Positions 23,729 to 30,937 of a stretch of 64,000 nucleotides of DNA are shown here, piece by piece (position 1 is the stretch's first letter; each line of letters opens with the position of its first letter). The notes under the pieces are model-generated. The model searched no databases, was not told the DNA's origin, and was given only the letters and a program-made list of their open reading frames with translations. The position numbers and the translations under genes were made by a program. Source of the stretch: Oscillospiraceae bacterium (GTDB taxonomy: Bacteria > Bacillota > Clostridia > Oscillospirales > Oscillospiraceae); contig JAFQCV010000009.1 of the NCBI GenBank assembly GCA_017416325.1, positions 1-64,000 on the forward strand, written 5' to 3'.

Positions 23729-24525
23729 AAGTAACTTGTGAGATTATAGAAGATTTGCTGCCATTGTATGTGGACAATGTCTGCTCCGAACAAAGCCGGC
23801 AAGCTGTAGAAGAACATTTGCGGGAATGTGAAAAGTGCAGAAGCGTATTTGAAAGCACGCAGGCTGTGCCGGTGCCACACATTGAGCCGGATTCTCCTGT
23901 TGAGGATAAGGCAATCAAAAAGGGATTCCGGAAAATCCGTATCCGCTGGTGGGCGGCGATCTTGATTATTCTTGCCATGATCCCAATTGCATTTCTAGGT
24001 TGGAACGAATACAGCGGCAGGGGCGCAGCATATTCAAATCAACATGAGCTTACAGTTGGAAACGGATTTATGGACTGCTTGGTTGAACACCGTTATTCAT
24101 TGGCGTATAACTACCTGGATATCGCAGACCTCAAAAGGGAATGGCTTGAAGAGTGGTTCAGTGAAGAAACCCTTGCCAACATGGAAGACGATGCTATGGC
24201 AAAGTTCTGTGAAATGGGTGCTGTACTGGATGACGCGGGCGGTATTGAAAGCTACAACTATGTTGGCATTTCTTTGTGCGGAGAAGATAATGACGGAACA
24301 AAGATTTACCGCATCATTTATAAAATCCGATTTGCAGGAAAGGAAACACTCTTTCATGTGGATGTGTCTGAAGAAGGTGTAGAGCATTTTGGCGGCGGTG
24401 GCAGCTTTGTGGATGATCCGCTGGCTCAATTCTCTATATGGGCCGAGTATCTTTGGCAAGACTACGAAGGGTGCTACTTTGATCCTGAATTGGGAGAGTA
24501 TGTATACTATACTACGGAACCATAA
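23725..24525 (+). CDS. Anti-sigma factor with zf-HC2 domain
   Basis: A 266-residue membrane protein. Residues 1-40 form the zinc anti-sigma domain (CEIIEDLLPLYVDNVCS, HLRECEKC: HxxxCxxC), then one transmembrane helix (~73-92, WWAAILIILAMIPIAFLGW) and an extracytoplasmic domain of ~170 residues with a duplicated-looking Asp/Glu-rich fold. Classic partner of the overlapping sigma gene; releases it on an envelope signal. Confidence 0.88.
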   Translation: MKVTCEIIEDLLPLYVDNVCSEQSRQAVEEHLRECEKCRSVFESTQAVPVPHIEPDSPVEDKAIKKGFRKIRIRWWAAILIILAMIPIAFLGWNEYSGRGAAYSNQHELTVGNGFMDCLVEHRYSLAYNYLDIADLKREWLEEWFSEETLANMEDDAMAKFCEMGAVLDDAGGIESYNYVGISLCGEDNDGTKIYRIIYKIRFAGKETLFHVDVSEEGVEHFGGGGSFVDDPLAQFSIWAEYLWQDYEGCYFDPELGEYVYYTTEP

Positions 24526-24530
24526 ATGGA

Positions 24531-24640
24531 AAAGACCTGCATCCCCAATATGGGGCGCAGGTCTTTTCTTTGCCACTTACGCCACTAGAACTCCCACCTG
24601 CGGCAAATCCATTGAAAAGATTTATTTGAATTTGTAGTAT
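24531..24640 (+). promoter_or_regulatory. Terminator plus LytTR-type repeat and promoter (site C)
   Basis: Terminator AAAGACCTGC.../...GCAGGTCTTTT (24531-24565), then CCACTTACGCCA (24573-24584) and CCACCTGCGGCA (24594-24605), 21 bases apart, TTGAAA (24612-24617), 17 bases, TAGTAT (24635-24640). Upstream of the sigma/DUF4179 pair. Confidence 0.75.
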
Positions 24641-24710
24641 CGAAACTGAGAGTTTTTCTCTGTTCTTTCGACTAAATAAATGAAAGGCCCTTTCGGGAAG
24701 GAGTGAATGA
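24641..24710 (+). promoter_or_regulatory. Possible second (ECF-type) promoter of the 24711 sigma gene
   Basis: GAAACTGAGAGTTTTTCT followed by TTCGACTAAATAAATGA; the corresponding region upstream of 26487 reads GGAACTAAGAGTTTTTCT and TTCGTTAAATAAGTGA. Conservation beyond the LytTR promoter suggests an autoregulatory sigma site. Confidence 0.4.
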
Positions 24711-25262
24711 ATGGATAACGGTGCAAATAATTACCGTCGTTTTCTTGATGGAAACGATGAAGTCCTCGTTGATCTAATTGAGCCATATAAAGATGGTCTC
24801 ATTCTCTACTTAACAAAATTCACTAACGACGTATTCCTTGCAGAAGATCTTATGGAAGATACATTCGTGCGACTTGCGATAAAAAAGCCATATTACAGTG
24901 GTCGCTCATCTTTCAAGACTTTTCTGTTTGCCATTGCCCGCAACATTGCCGTTGACTACCTGCGAAAGGAGTCCAGGATCAAAAAATCGCCCTTGGATGA
25001 GGCTCATCTTTCACTTGCAGAGGCAAGTCTTGAACAAGAGTACATTCAAGAGGAAAAGAGAATGGCTATACACAAAGCACTAGGCCGGTTGAACCCAACT
25101 TACGCACAGGTTCTCTATCTGATATATTTTGAAGGTTTCTCCAATAACGAAGCAGCAAAAGTCATGCATAAATCTAAGCGGCAAATAGAACAGTTGATAT
25201 ACAGGGCAAAGGCATCACTTAGAACTGAATTAGAAAAGGACGGTATTGAATATGAAGAATAG
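24711..25262 (+). CDS. ECF-type sigma factor (type II pair, copy 1)
   Basis: A 183-residue sigma factor: region 2 TNDVFLAEDLMEDTFVRLAIKKP and FKTFLFAIARNIAVDYLRKE, region 4 LNPTYAQVLYLIYFEGFSNNEAAKVMHKSKRQIEQLIYRAKASL. Ribosome site GGAAGGAGTGA. Paralogue of the gene at 26487. Overlaps the DUF4179-like gene by 11 bases. Confidence 0.9.
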   Translation: MDNGANNYRRFLDGNDEVLVDLIEPYKDGLILYLTKFTNDVFLAEDLMEDTFVRLAIKKPYYSGRSSFKTFLFAIARNIAVDYLRKESRIKKSPLDEAHLSLAEASLEQEYIQEEKRMAIHKALGRLNPTYAQVLYLIYFEGFSNNEAAKVMHKSKRQIEQLIYRAKASLRTELEKDGIEYEE

Positions 25263-26277
25263 TAAAGAAGTTGCAAATAATGTGCTCCGGAGACGGGATG
25301 CTTATCAAGAAAGCAAGCGAAAAAAGGAAATCTTTTTTCAAAGAATAACAACCTCTATGACCGCAGCAGGCTTGGTCGTTTGCATGGTTTTCTGCCTTGG
25401 GGTTGGTTATGTTTTTGCAGCTGCATTTGGTGTGATTGATGACTTTTTAGGCTTCTTTGAGAAGCGCAACGGATCAGCGCTTTCCGAGAAGCAACAACAA
25501 TATGTTGAGCAAGCTTGTGCTGAGATTGGAGAAAGCGTCACATATGACGGTGTAACAGTTACAGTCCAAGGAGCAATCACAGATGGAAAAACATACTATA
25601 TCTATCTTGATATTGTTGCGCCTGAGGATGTTTCTTTAGAAGCCTTAAACGGGCACGGCCTCGGATTCACCAGGACTTTAAGGAGCGAGAATCCATATCG
25701 ACATGATGTTTCTTCGGTTAGTGGAGGGTGTATTCCAGTCGAAGATTATGATGGTAAAAGTAACACTATCTCCATGATCCTGCAAACAACTGTTATGACG
25801 CCATATTACAGCGAGTTTTCGTTCGCTGATGGATATGAGCGCACACTATATCTCGAAAACCTGTCGGCATACTCAGAGGAGTACCCTTTTGAGCAATACA
25901 CAATCGCTGAAGGTCTGTGGAGCTTTAAGTTCACATTCGCACAAGCCGCTGAAAACGATCAACCCATTATGGAAGTTCTGGCTGCTCCAATTATTTGCCA
26001 TTGCAACCGGCTATCTGGCGAATCAATTTCTGTATCTGTAGATTCCATCAAGCTCAATGCACTTGGCGCCACACTTTACTACAGTTATGTGCCTGGGAGT
26101 GTGAGAGAAGCCATTGACTTTGGACGAATTCAGATCGTAATGAAAGATGGAAGTGTTGTCAATGCACATCCGCGCAGCGCAGTATCCGGCTCTGTTTCTT
26201 ATGTGTATGATGCACCTGTGCTTTTCAGTGATATTGAACACTTGATTATCAACGAGCAAATTATTCCGGTTGAGTAG
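25252..26277 (+). CDS. DUF4179-like anti-sigma membrane protein
   Basis: A 341-residue protein: short cytoplasmic N-terminus with basic helix (VLRRRDAYQESKRKKEIFFQR), one transmembrane segment (~38-60, AGLVVCMVFCLGVGYVFA), then an extracellular beta domain (IGESVTYDGVTVTVQGAITDGKTYYIYLDI and GIT-type repeats) as in DUF4179 proteins, which accompany ECF sigma factors in Firmicutes. The role as anti-sigma is inferred from pairing and topology. Confidence 0.8.
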   Translation: MKNSKEVANNVLRRRDAYQESKRKKEIFFQRITTSMTAAGLVVCMVFCLGVGYVFAAAFGVIDDFLGFFEKRNGSALSEKQQQYVEQACAEIGESVTYDGVTVTVQGAITDGKTYYIYLDIVAPEDVSLEALNGHGLGFTRTLRSENPYRHDVSSVSGGCIPVEDYDGKSNTISMILQTTVMTPYYSEFSFADGYERTLYLENLSAYSEEYPFEQYTIAEGLWSFKFTFAQAAENDQPIMEVLAAPIICHCNRLSGESISVSVDSIKLNALGATLYYSYVPGSVREAIDFGRIQIVMKDGSVVNAHPRSAVSGSVSYVYDAPVLFSDIEHLIINEQIIPVE

Positions 26278-26302
26278 AAGATTAAAATTGAGCAGAACAC
26301 GG

Positions 26303-26406
26303 CCTGCATCCCATTCCGGGGTGCAGGTCATTTCTTTGCCACTTACGCCATTGGAACACCCACCTGCGCCAAAGCCATTGAAAAATAACTTTCCACTTTG
26401 TAGCAT
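26303..26406 (+). promoter_or_regulatory. Terminator plus LytTR-type repeat and promoter (site D)
   Basis: Hairpin CCTGCATCCC/GGGGTGCAGG (26303-26327) with TTTCTTT, CCACTTACGCCA (26339-26350) and CCACCTGCGCCA (26360-26371), 21 bases apart, TTGAAA (26378-26383), 17 bases, TAGCAT (26401-26406). Confidence 0.75.
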
Positions 26407-26486
26407 GGGAACTAAGAGTTTTTCTAACCAAGTTCGTTAAATAAGTGACAGGGGCACACAGGAGCCTGTCGGAAAGGAGTAAGTCA

Positions 26487-27119
26487 ATGGATAACGGTGC
26501 AAGTAGCTACCTCCGTGTCCTTGATGGTGCTGCCGAGTCCTTTTTTGAAAAGGCAAAAGCAATAGATGCTCGCACGGATCTCTATAGCCGCTATGTTGAT
26601 GGCGATGACGAAGCATTTGTGGATCTCATCCGCCAGTATAAGGACGGACTGATCTTCTACCTAGATAGCTTTACCCACGACATTTTCACAGCGGAAGATC
26701 TTGCCCAAGAAACCTTTGTTAAGATTGCAATTCACAAGCCACTCTTCTCGCCGTGCGCTCAGTTCAAGACTTGGCTCTATACGATTGCCAGGAATATTGC
26801 AATAGACTGGCTGAGAAAGCAGGCCAAGCAAAACACTCTGCCGCTGGAGTCAGCCGGTGATGTTCCGGCAGATGAAATGAGTCTGGAGCAGAACTATCTG
26901 CGGCAGGAAAAGCGGATTGTAGTCCGTAGGGCGTTAAGGCGAATCAAATGCGATTACTCGCAAGTTCTGTACTTAGTCTACTTTGAAGGCTTTAACAATG
27001 CCCAAGCAGCTAAGATCATGAAGAAAAGCAAGCGTCAAATAGAGAATCTATTGTACCAGGCAAAAAAGGCACTGAAATCTGAATTATGCAAGGAGGCGCT
27101 TTTTAATGAAGAGTCCTGA
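26487..27119 (+). CDS. ECF-type sigma factor (type II pair, copy 2)
   Basis: A 210-residue sigma factor (region 2 AEDLAQETFVKIAIHKP, FKTWLYTIARNIAIDWLRK; region 4 YSQVLYLVYFEGFNNAQAAKIMKKSKRQIENLLYQAKKAL). Start at the ATG preceded by GGAAAGGAGTAAGTC; the N-terminus MDNGASSYLRVLDG mirrors MDNGANNYRRFLDG of the 24711 gene, followed by a 28-residue insert. Overlaps the next gene by 14 bases. Confidence 0.9.
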   Translation: MDNGASSYLRVLDGAAESFFEKAKAIDARTDLYSRYVDGDDEAFVDLIRQYKDGLIFYLDSFTHDIFTAEDLAQETFVKIAIHKPLFSPCAQFKTWLYTIARNIAIDWLRKQAKQNTLPLESAGDVPADEMSLEQNYLRQEKRIVVRRALRRIKCDYSQVLYLVYFEGFNNAQAAKIMKKSKRQIENLLYQAKKALKSELCKEALFNEES

Positions 27120-28167
27120 AGAAATGGCACAAGTTGCTTTCTCTCGTAGGGAAGAATACAAGAACGAACAAGTAGAAAAGGAGGAACGGTGGGAAAGGTT
27201 CTGCAGGAGAGCCTCTGCTATTACAATGGCTGTTCTTTGTGTTGCTATGCTGGGCATAGGCGGCGTTCTGGCTGCAACCCTGGATCTTGGCGATCTGTTC
27301 CGATCTATTTTCTCAATTCAGCAAGGTAGTCCTATTTCAGAGAACCAAGCTACCTACATTGAAGAACACATGGCGGATATTGGCGAAAGTGTAACTGCAG
27401 ATGGCTATACCGTCACAGTAAAAGGTGCTTTAACAGATGGCACTACGGCACACATTTTGGTTGATGTCATCGGTCCGGAAGGAATCGACCTAGAAACGAT
27501 TTCTCCCGGCTTCGATTTAACCATGAAGGGACTGTGCTATGAAGACCAACACGGTGTCGGTTCTGTCGGTGCGACATTTTGGCACCTTGATGATAATGAT
27601 GGTAAAGCAAATACCATATCGATGAACATTGAATACAACGTTTACGGAATGCCGGGAGGCAATTTCACCCTAGCAGACGGCAGAAACAGAACGCTGCATC
27701 TTGCCGACATTTGGTATAATGAAGCTGAATACCCATATACAATGCGACATGTTGCGGAAGGTCCCTGGGTTTTCAATTTTGCATTTACTGCCTTGGAAAA
27801 CAAGGAAGTAGAATTGCTGCAGGCACCAATCTTTGGCTCTTACAGTCAGATTTCTGGTAATCAGGTTGACGCCATAATTCACTCTGTAATGATGAAGGGA
27901 TTGAGTGCTACTGTTTATTACACCCTCGATCCGGGCGAAGTGCAAGAGGCTGGCGACTTTGGTGCTCTCAAATTTGTAATGAAGGATGGCACAGAACTGT
28001 TTGCCTATCCCGACAAAGCGGGCCAAACAGCTCATATTAGCAACGGCAGTCTGGTTCCTAATTCTGGGTGTCATTACTGCACTTATGTATTCCTGGCTCC
28101 TATCAATTACGAGGATGTTGACACCGTTTATATTGGAGATACACCAATTAAGATCAATCACCAGTAA
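27106..28167 (+). CDS. DUF4179-like anti-sigma membrane protein
   Basis: A 353-residue paralogue of the 25252 product: basic N-terminus, membrane helix ~40-62 (ITMAVLCVAMLGIGGVLAA), then extracellular domain with YIEEHMADIGESVTADGYTV and a related C-terminal half. Ribosome site AAGGAGG. Pairs with the sigma gene at 26487. Confidence 0.8.
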   Translation: MKSPEEMAQVAFSRREEYKNEQVEKEERWERFCRRASAITMAVLCVAMLGIGGVLAATLDLGDLFRSIFSIQQGSPISENQATYIEEHMADIGESVTADGYTVTVKGALTDGTTAHILVDVIGPEGIDLETISPGFDLTMKGLCYEDQHGVGSVGATFWHLDDNDGKANTISMNIEYNVYGMPGGNFTLADGRNRTLHLADIWYNEAEYPYTMRHVAEGPWVFNFAFTALENKEVELLQAPIFGSYSQISGNQVDAIIHSVMMKGLSATVYYTLDPGEVQEAGDFGALKFVMKDGTELFAYPDKAGQTAHISNGSLVPNSGCHYCTYVFLAPINYEDVDTVYIGDTPIKINHQ

Positions 28168-28174
28168 AAGCAAG

Positions 28175-28210
28175 CCCTGCATCCCAGAATGGGATGCAGG
28201 GTGTGTTTGG
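28175..28210 (+). terminator. Terminator after the 27106 gene
   Basis: Perfect CCCTGCATCCC/GGGATGCAGGG stem then TGTGTTTGG. Unlike the hairpins at 22.2, 24.5 and 26.3 kb, no LytTR repeat follows. Confidence 0.75.
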
Positions 28211-28252
28211 CTTGATGATGGTGCGGATTTGTATCCCGTCTTAACCCTATAC

Positions 28253-28281
28253 TTGTTTTCTATGCAAAGCGAGGGTATAAT
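28253..28281 (+). promoter_or_regulatory. Promoter of the Bce-like operon
   Basis: TTGTTT, 17 bases, TATAAT, 69 bases upstream of the response regulator start. Confidence 0.65.
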
Positions 28282-28349
28282 TACACAGTAATAACCGGAT
28301 TACCAGCATGGAACATATGGTAGCAGTCATCTATTAGGAGGTGTTGAAC

Positions 28350-29024
28350 GTGAGCAAAACAGTAATGGTAATTGACGACGAAAAGGATCTTGTGTCTGTA
28401 ATGAAAAGCTTTTTTGAAATGTCCGATTATCATGTAGTTACAGCTTACAATGGCACAGAAGCATTGCAAAAACTTTCGTGTAATCCAGATGTTGTCTTAC
28501 TAGATATTAATATGCCGGATATAGATGGACTTACAATCTGCAAAACGATCCGCGAACACATTACTTGTCCCATACTTTTTCTTACTGCCCGAATTGAAAC
28601 AGCGGACAAGATCAAAGGGTTCTCTGCAGGTGCAGATGATTATATTGTAAAACCTTTTGACCTTGACGAATTGGTTGCCAGAGTTGCGGCGCATTTACGA
28701 CGGGAAAACCGCAGACAAGAGCAGTCCACACTTCGCTTCTTCTCTGACATGGTAATAGACTATTCCAAACGTGCGGTGTCTATCTGCGGAGAAAAAGTGG
28801 CCCTATCGAAAAAAGAGTTTGATATTGTGGAGTTGCTTTCTGTCAACGCCGGACAGGTCTTTGATCGGGAACGCATTTATGAGCTTGTGTGGGGACTGGA
28901 GGGTGATGGTAACAGCGATACGATTATGGAGCACATAAGAAAAATACGAAGCAAGTTCACCGCTTCGTCCTCTCATAACTATATTGAAACTGTTTGGGGG
29001 GTGGGCTATAAATGGATAGGATAA
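28350..29024 (+). CDS. OmpR-family response regulator
   Basis: A 224-residue regulator: receiver with VIDDEKD, Asp52 in LLDINMPDIDG, FLTAR and IVKPFDLDELVARV; winged-helix DNA-binding domain (~130-224) with ALSKKEFDIVELLSVNAGQVFDRERIYELVWG and YIETVWGVGYKW. GTG start at 28350 after TTAGGAGGTG. Overlaps its kinase by 13 bases. Confidence 0.92.
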   Translation: MSKTVMVIDDEKDLVSVMKSFFEMSDYHVVTAYNGTEALQKLSCNPDVVLLDINMPDIDGLTICKTIREHITCPILFLTARIETADKIKGFSAGADDYIVKPFDLDELVARVAAHLRRENRRQEQSTLRFFSDMVIDYSKRAVSICGEKVALSKKEFDIVELLSVNAGQVFDRERIYELVWGLEGDGNSDTIMEHIRKIRSKFTASSSHNYIETVWGVGYKWIG

Positions 29025-30187
29025 ATAATTTGAGCCTGCGCAAATACTTCTTCCTAATTACTGTTATTTATTTGGTTATCGCCATTTTATTAAGTGTACT
29101 GTGCTATAATCTGTGCGAGAAGGCTATTGATGAATTTGGTTTATACCGCAGCATGGATTACGAGAGCACCAAAGAATATTTGGAATCAATCGGCGGTGGA
29201 GCATCTATTCCCTTTGATTCTGACATAGGCGCAAATCAAATTTTCTATTATACTGTTGAGCCGTGGTACAGTATCGTGAATTTTTTGAGAGTTGCTGGAC
29301 CTGTACTCATTGTTGTATCTGCGTTGCTCCTGGCAGATGTTACTTTTTACAAAAAGAAATTGAAACGCCCGATTGGTGTTTTGGTTCATAGTACCCAGCA
29401 AATTCAAAATCAGACATTGGATTTTGAGATACCCGATTGTGGGGCTGACGAATTAGGCCAACTCTGTGCAGCGTTTGAAACCATGCGGCAATCTTTGTTG
29501 GAAAGCAACCGTGAACTATGGCGGCAAGCAGAGGAACGGAAGCGATTGAATGCAGCTTTTTCTCACGATCTCCGAAACCCACTAACTGTCCTAAAAGGCT
29601 CGGCAAAAATGGCGAAGCTGTGTGTTGATGGCGAGACCGTCGATGCACCGCAGCTTATGGATAATCTGACCCGTATAGAAGCCTATGCAAGACGGATCGA
29701 ACAGTATGTAGAAACTATGAGTAGCGTTCAACGGCTGGAGCAGGTACAACCACAAATAGCAGTTGTTGATGTTGCTTGTTTGAGTTCCGATTTGAATAAT
29801 GCCCTTTTATTTGCTGCCGAAGAAAGCGGGAAACAGCTTGTATTTCACGGATGTTATGATGCCGATACTGTTGCGATAGACAAAGGGATGCTGTTCCAAG
29901 TTGCGGAAAATCTAACAGCAAATGCACTCCGTTTTGCAAAGCAGACTGTTTCCGTCACGCTCTCCATGGATGATAACGGTCTGGGACTTGAGGTTGCAGA
30001 CGATGGTTGTGGTTTTTCTGCAGAGATTTTGAAAAACGGTATCCAGCCATTCCAAAAGCACACGGAAGAAGATCACTTTGGCATGGGACTTTATATCTGC
30101 AAGATGCTATGCGAAAAGCATGGAGGAAGTCTATTGCTTGAAAATCATAAAAACGGAGCCAAAGCAACCGCAATGTTTAGATTTTGA
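29012..30187 (+). CDS. Sensor histidine kinase of the OmpR pair
   Basis: A 391-residue kinase: transmembrane segments at ~10-32 and ~90-115 flanking a ~55-residue extracellular loop, HAMP-like linker, HisKA AAFSHDLRNPLTVLKGSAKMAK (phospho-His), HATPase with NLTANALRFA, DDGCGFSAE and FGMGLYICKMLCEKHGG. In front of an ABC exporter this resembles lantibiotic/antimicrobial-peptide sensing kinases. Confidence 0.92.
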   Translation: MDRINNLSLRKYFFLITVIYLVIAILLSVLCYNLCEKAIDEFGLYRSMDYESTKEYLESIGGGASIPFDSDIGANQIFYYTVEPWYSIVNFLRVAGPVLIVVSALLLADVTFYKKKLKRPIGVLVHSTQQIQNQTLDFEIPDCGADELGQLCAAFETMRQSLLESNRELWRQAEERKRLNAAFSHDLRNPLTVLKGSAKMAKLCVDGETVDAPQLMDNLTRIEAYARRIEQYVETMSSVQRLEQVQPQIAVVDVACLSSDLNNALLFAAEESGKQLVFHGCYDADTVAIDKGMLFQVAENLTANALRFAKQTVSVTLSMDDNGLGLEVADDGCGFSAEILKNGIQPFQKHTEEDHFGMGLYICKMLCEKHGGSLLLENHKNGAKATAMFRF

Positions 30188-30220
30188 AAACTTGAGCGTT
30201 TTTTGAGAATTGTAGATTAA

Positions 30221-30256
30221 ACTCTCCTTATCACCACGATAAGGAGAGTATTTTTT
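30221..30256 (+). promoter_or_regulatory. Hairpin that buries the ABC-transporter ribosome site
   Basis: ACTCTCCTTATC (30221-30232) pairs perfectly with GATAAGGAGAGT (30238-30249), which contains the AAGGAGAG ribosome site of the ATPase gene; TATTTTTT and the ATG follow at once. It can act as terminator or translational lock between kinase and transporter genes. Confidence 0.7.
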
Positions 30257-30925
30257 ATGAGCATATTACAGACATCAAATTTGAAAAAGACATACGGTAG
30301 CGGAGATGCCGCCGTCCACGCCCTTGATGGCGTTAGCTTTTCCGTTGATAAGGGGGAATTTGTAGCTATTGTTGGTACTTCTGGAAGCGGCAAAAGTACA
30401 CTTTTACATATGCTTGGCGGTCTTGATCGCCCTACAAGTGGCGATGTTGAGGTGGACGGACAAAAGCTGTTTTCCCTCAAAGATGATGAACTAACAGTAT
30501 TCCGTCGCCGTAAAATTGGATTCGTGTTCCAAAACTATAACCTTGTGCCGTCACTCAATGTGTATGAGAATATTGTTCTCCCGATTCAGCTTGACGGCAA
30601 CACGCCCGATGCTGAGTACATTAACAGCATTGTTGAAACATTGGGACTTGGCAGTAAACTTAAAAATCTCGCAAGCAACCTCTCCGGAGGCCAGCAGCAG
30701 AGGGTTGCAATAGCCCGTGCGCTTTCTACAAAGCCTGCAATCATCCTTGCTGATGAACCGACAGGTAATCTTGATTCAAAGACAAGTATGGATGTTTTGA
30801 AGCTCCTTAAAATGACGAGCGAGAAATATTCGCAGACCATCGTGATAATCACACATGACGAGCAGCTTGCACAAATGGCGGATCGTATTGTCCGCATTGA
30901 GGACGGGCGTATCGTTTCGCAATAA
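30257..30925 (+). CDS. ABC transporter ATP-binding protein (MacB/BceA-type)
   Basis: A 222-residue ATPase: Walker A GTSGSGKST (~41-49), Q-loop FVFQNYNLVPSLNVYENIVLPI, signature LSGGQQQRVAIARAL, Walker B ILADEPTGNLDS, switch ITHD. The NYNLVPSLNVYEN Q-loop and LNL/ VxENI pattern belong to the LolD/MacB/Bce family. Partner permease starts 12 bases downstream. Confidence 0.93.
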   Translation: MSILQTSNLKKTYGSGDAAVHALDGVSFSVDKGEFVAIVGTSGSGKSTLLHMLGGLDRPTSGDVEVDGQKLFSLKDDELTVFRRRKIGFVFQNYNLVPSLNVYENIVLPIQLDGNTPDAEYINSIVETLGLGSKLKNLASNLSGGQQQRVAIARALSTKPAIILADEPTGNLDSKTSMDVLKLLKMTSEKYSQTIVIITHDEQLAQMADRIVRIEDGRIVSQ

Positions 30926-30937
30926 GGGGGCGAAATA

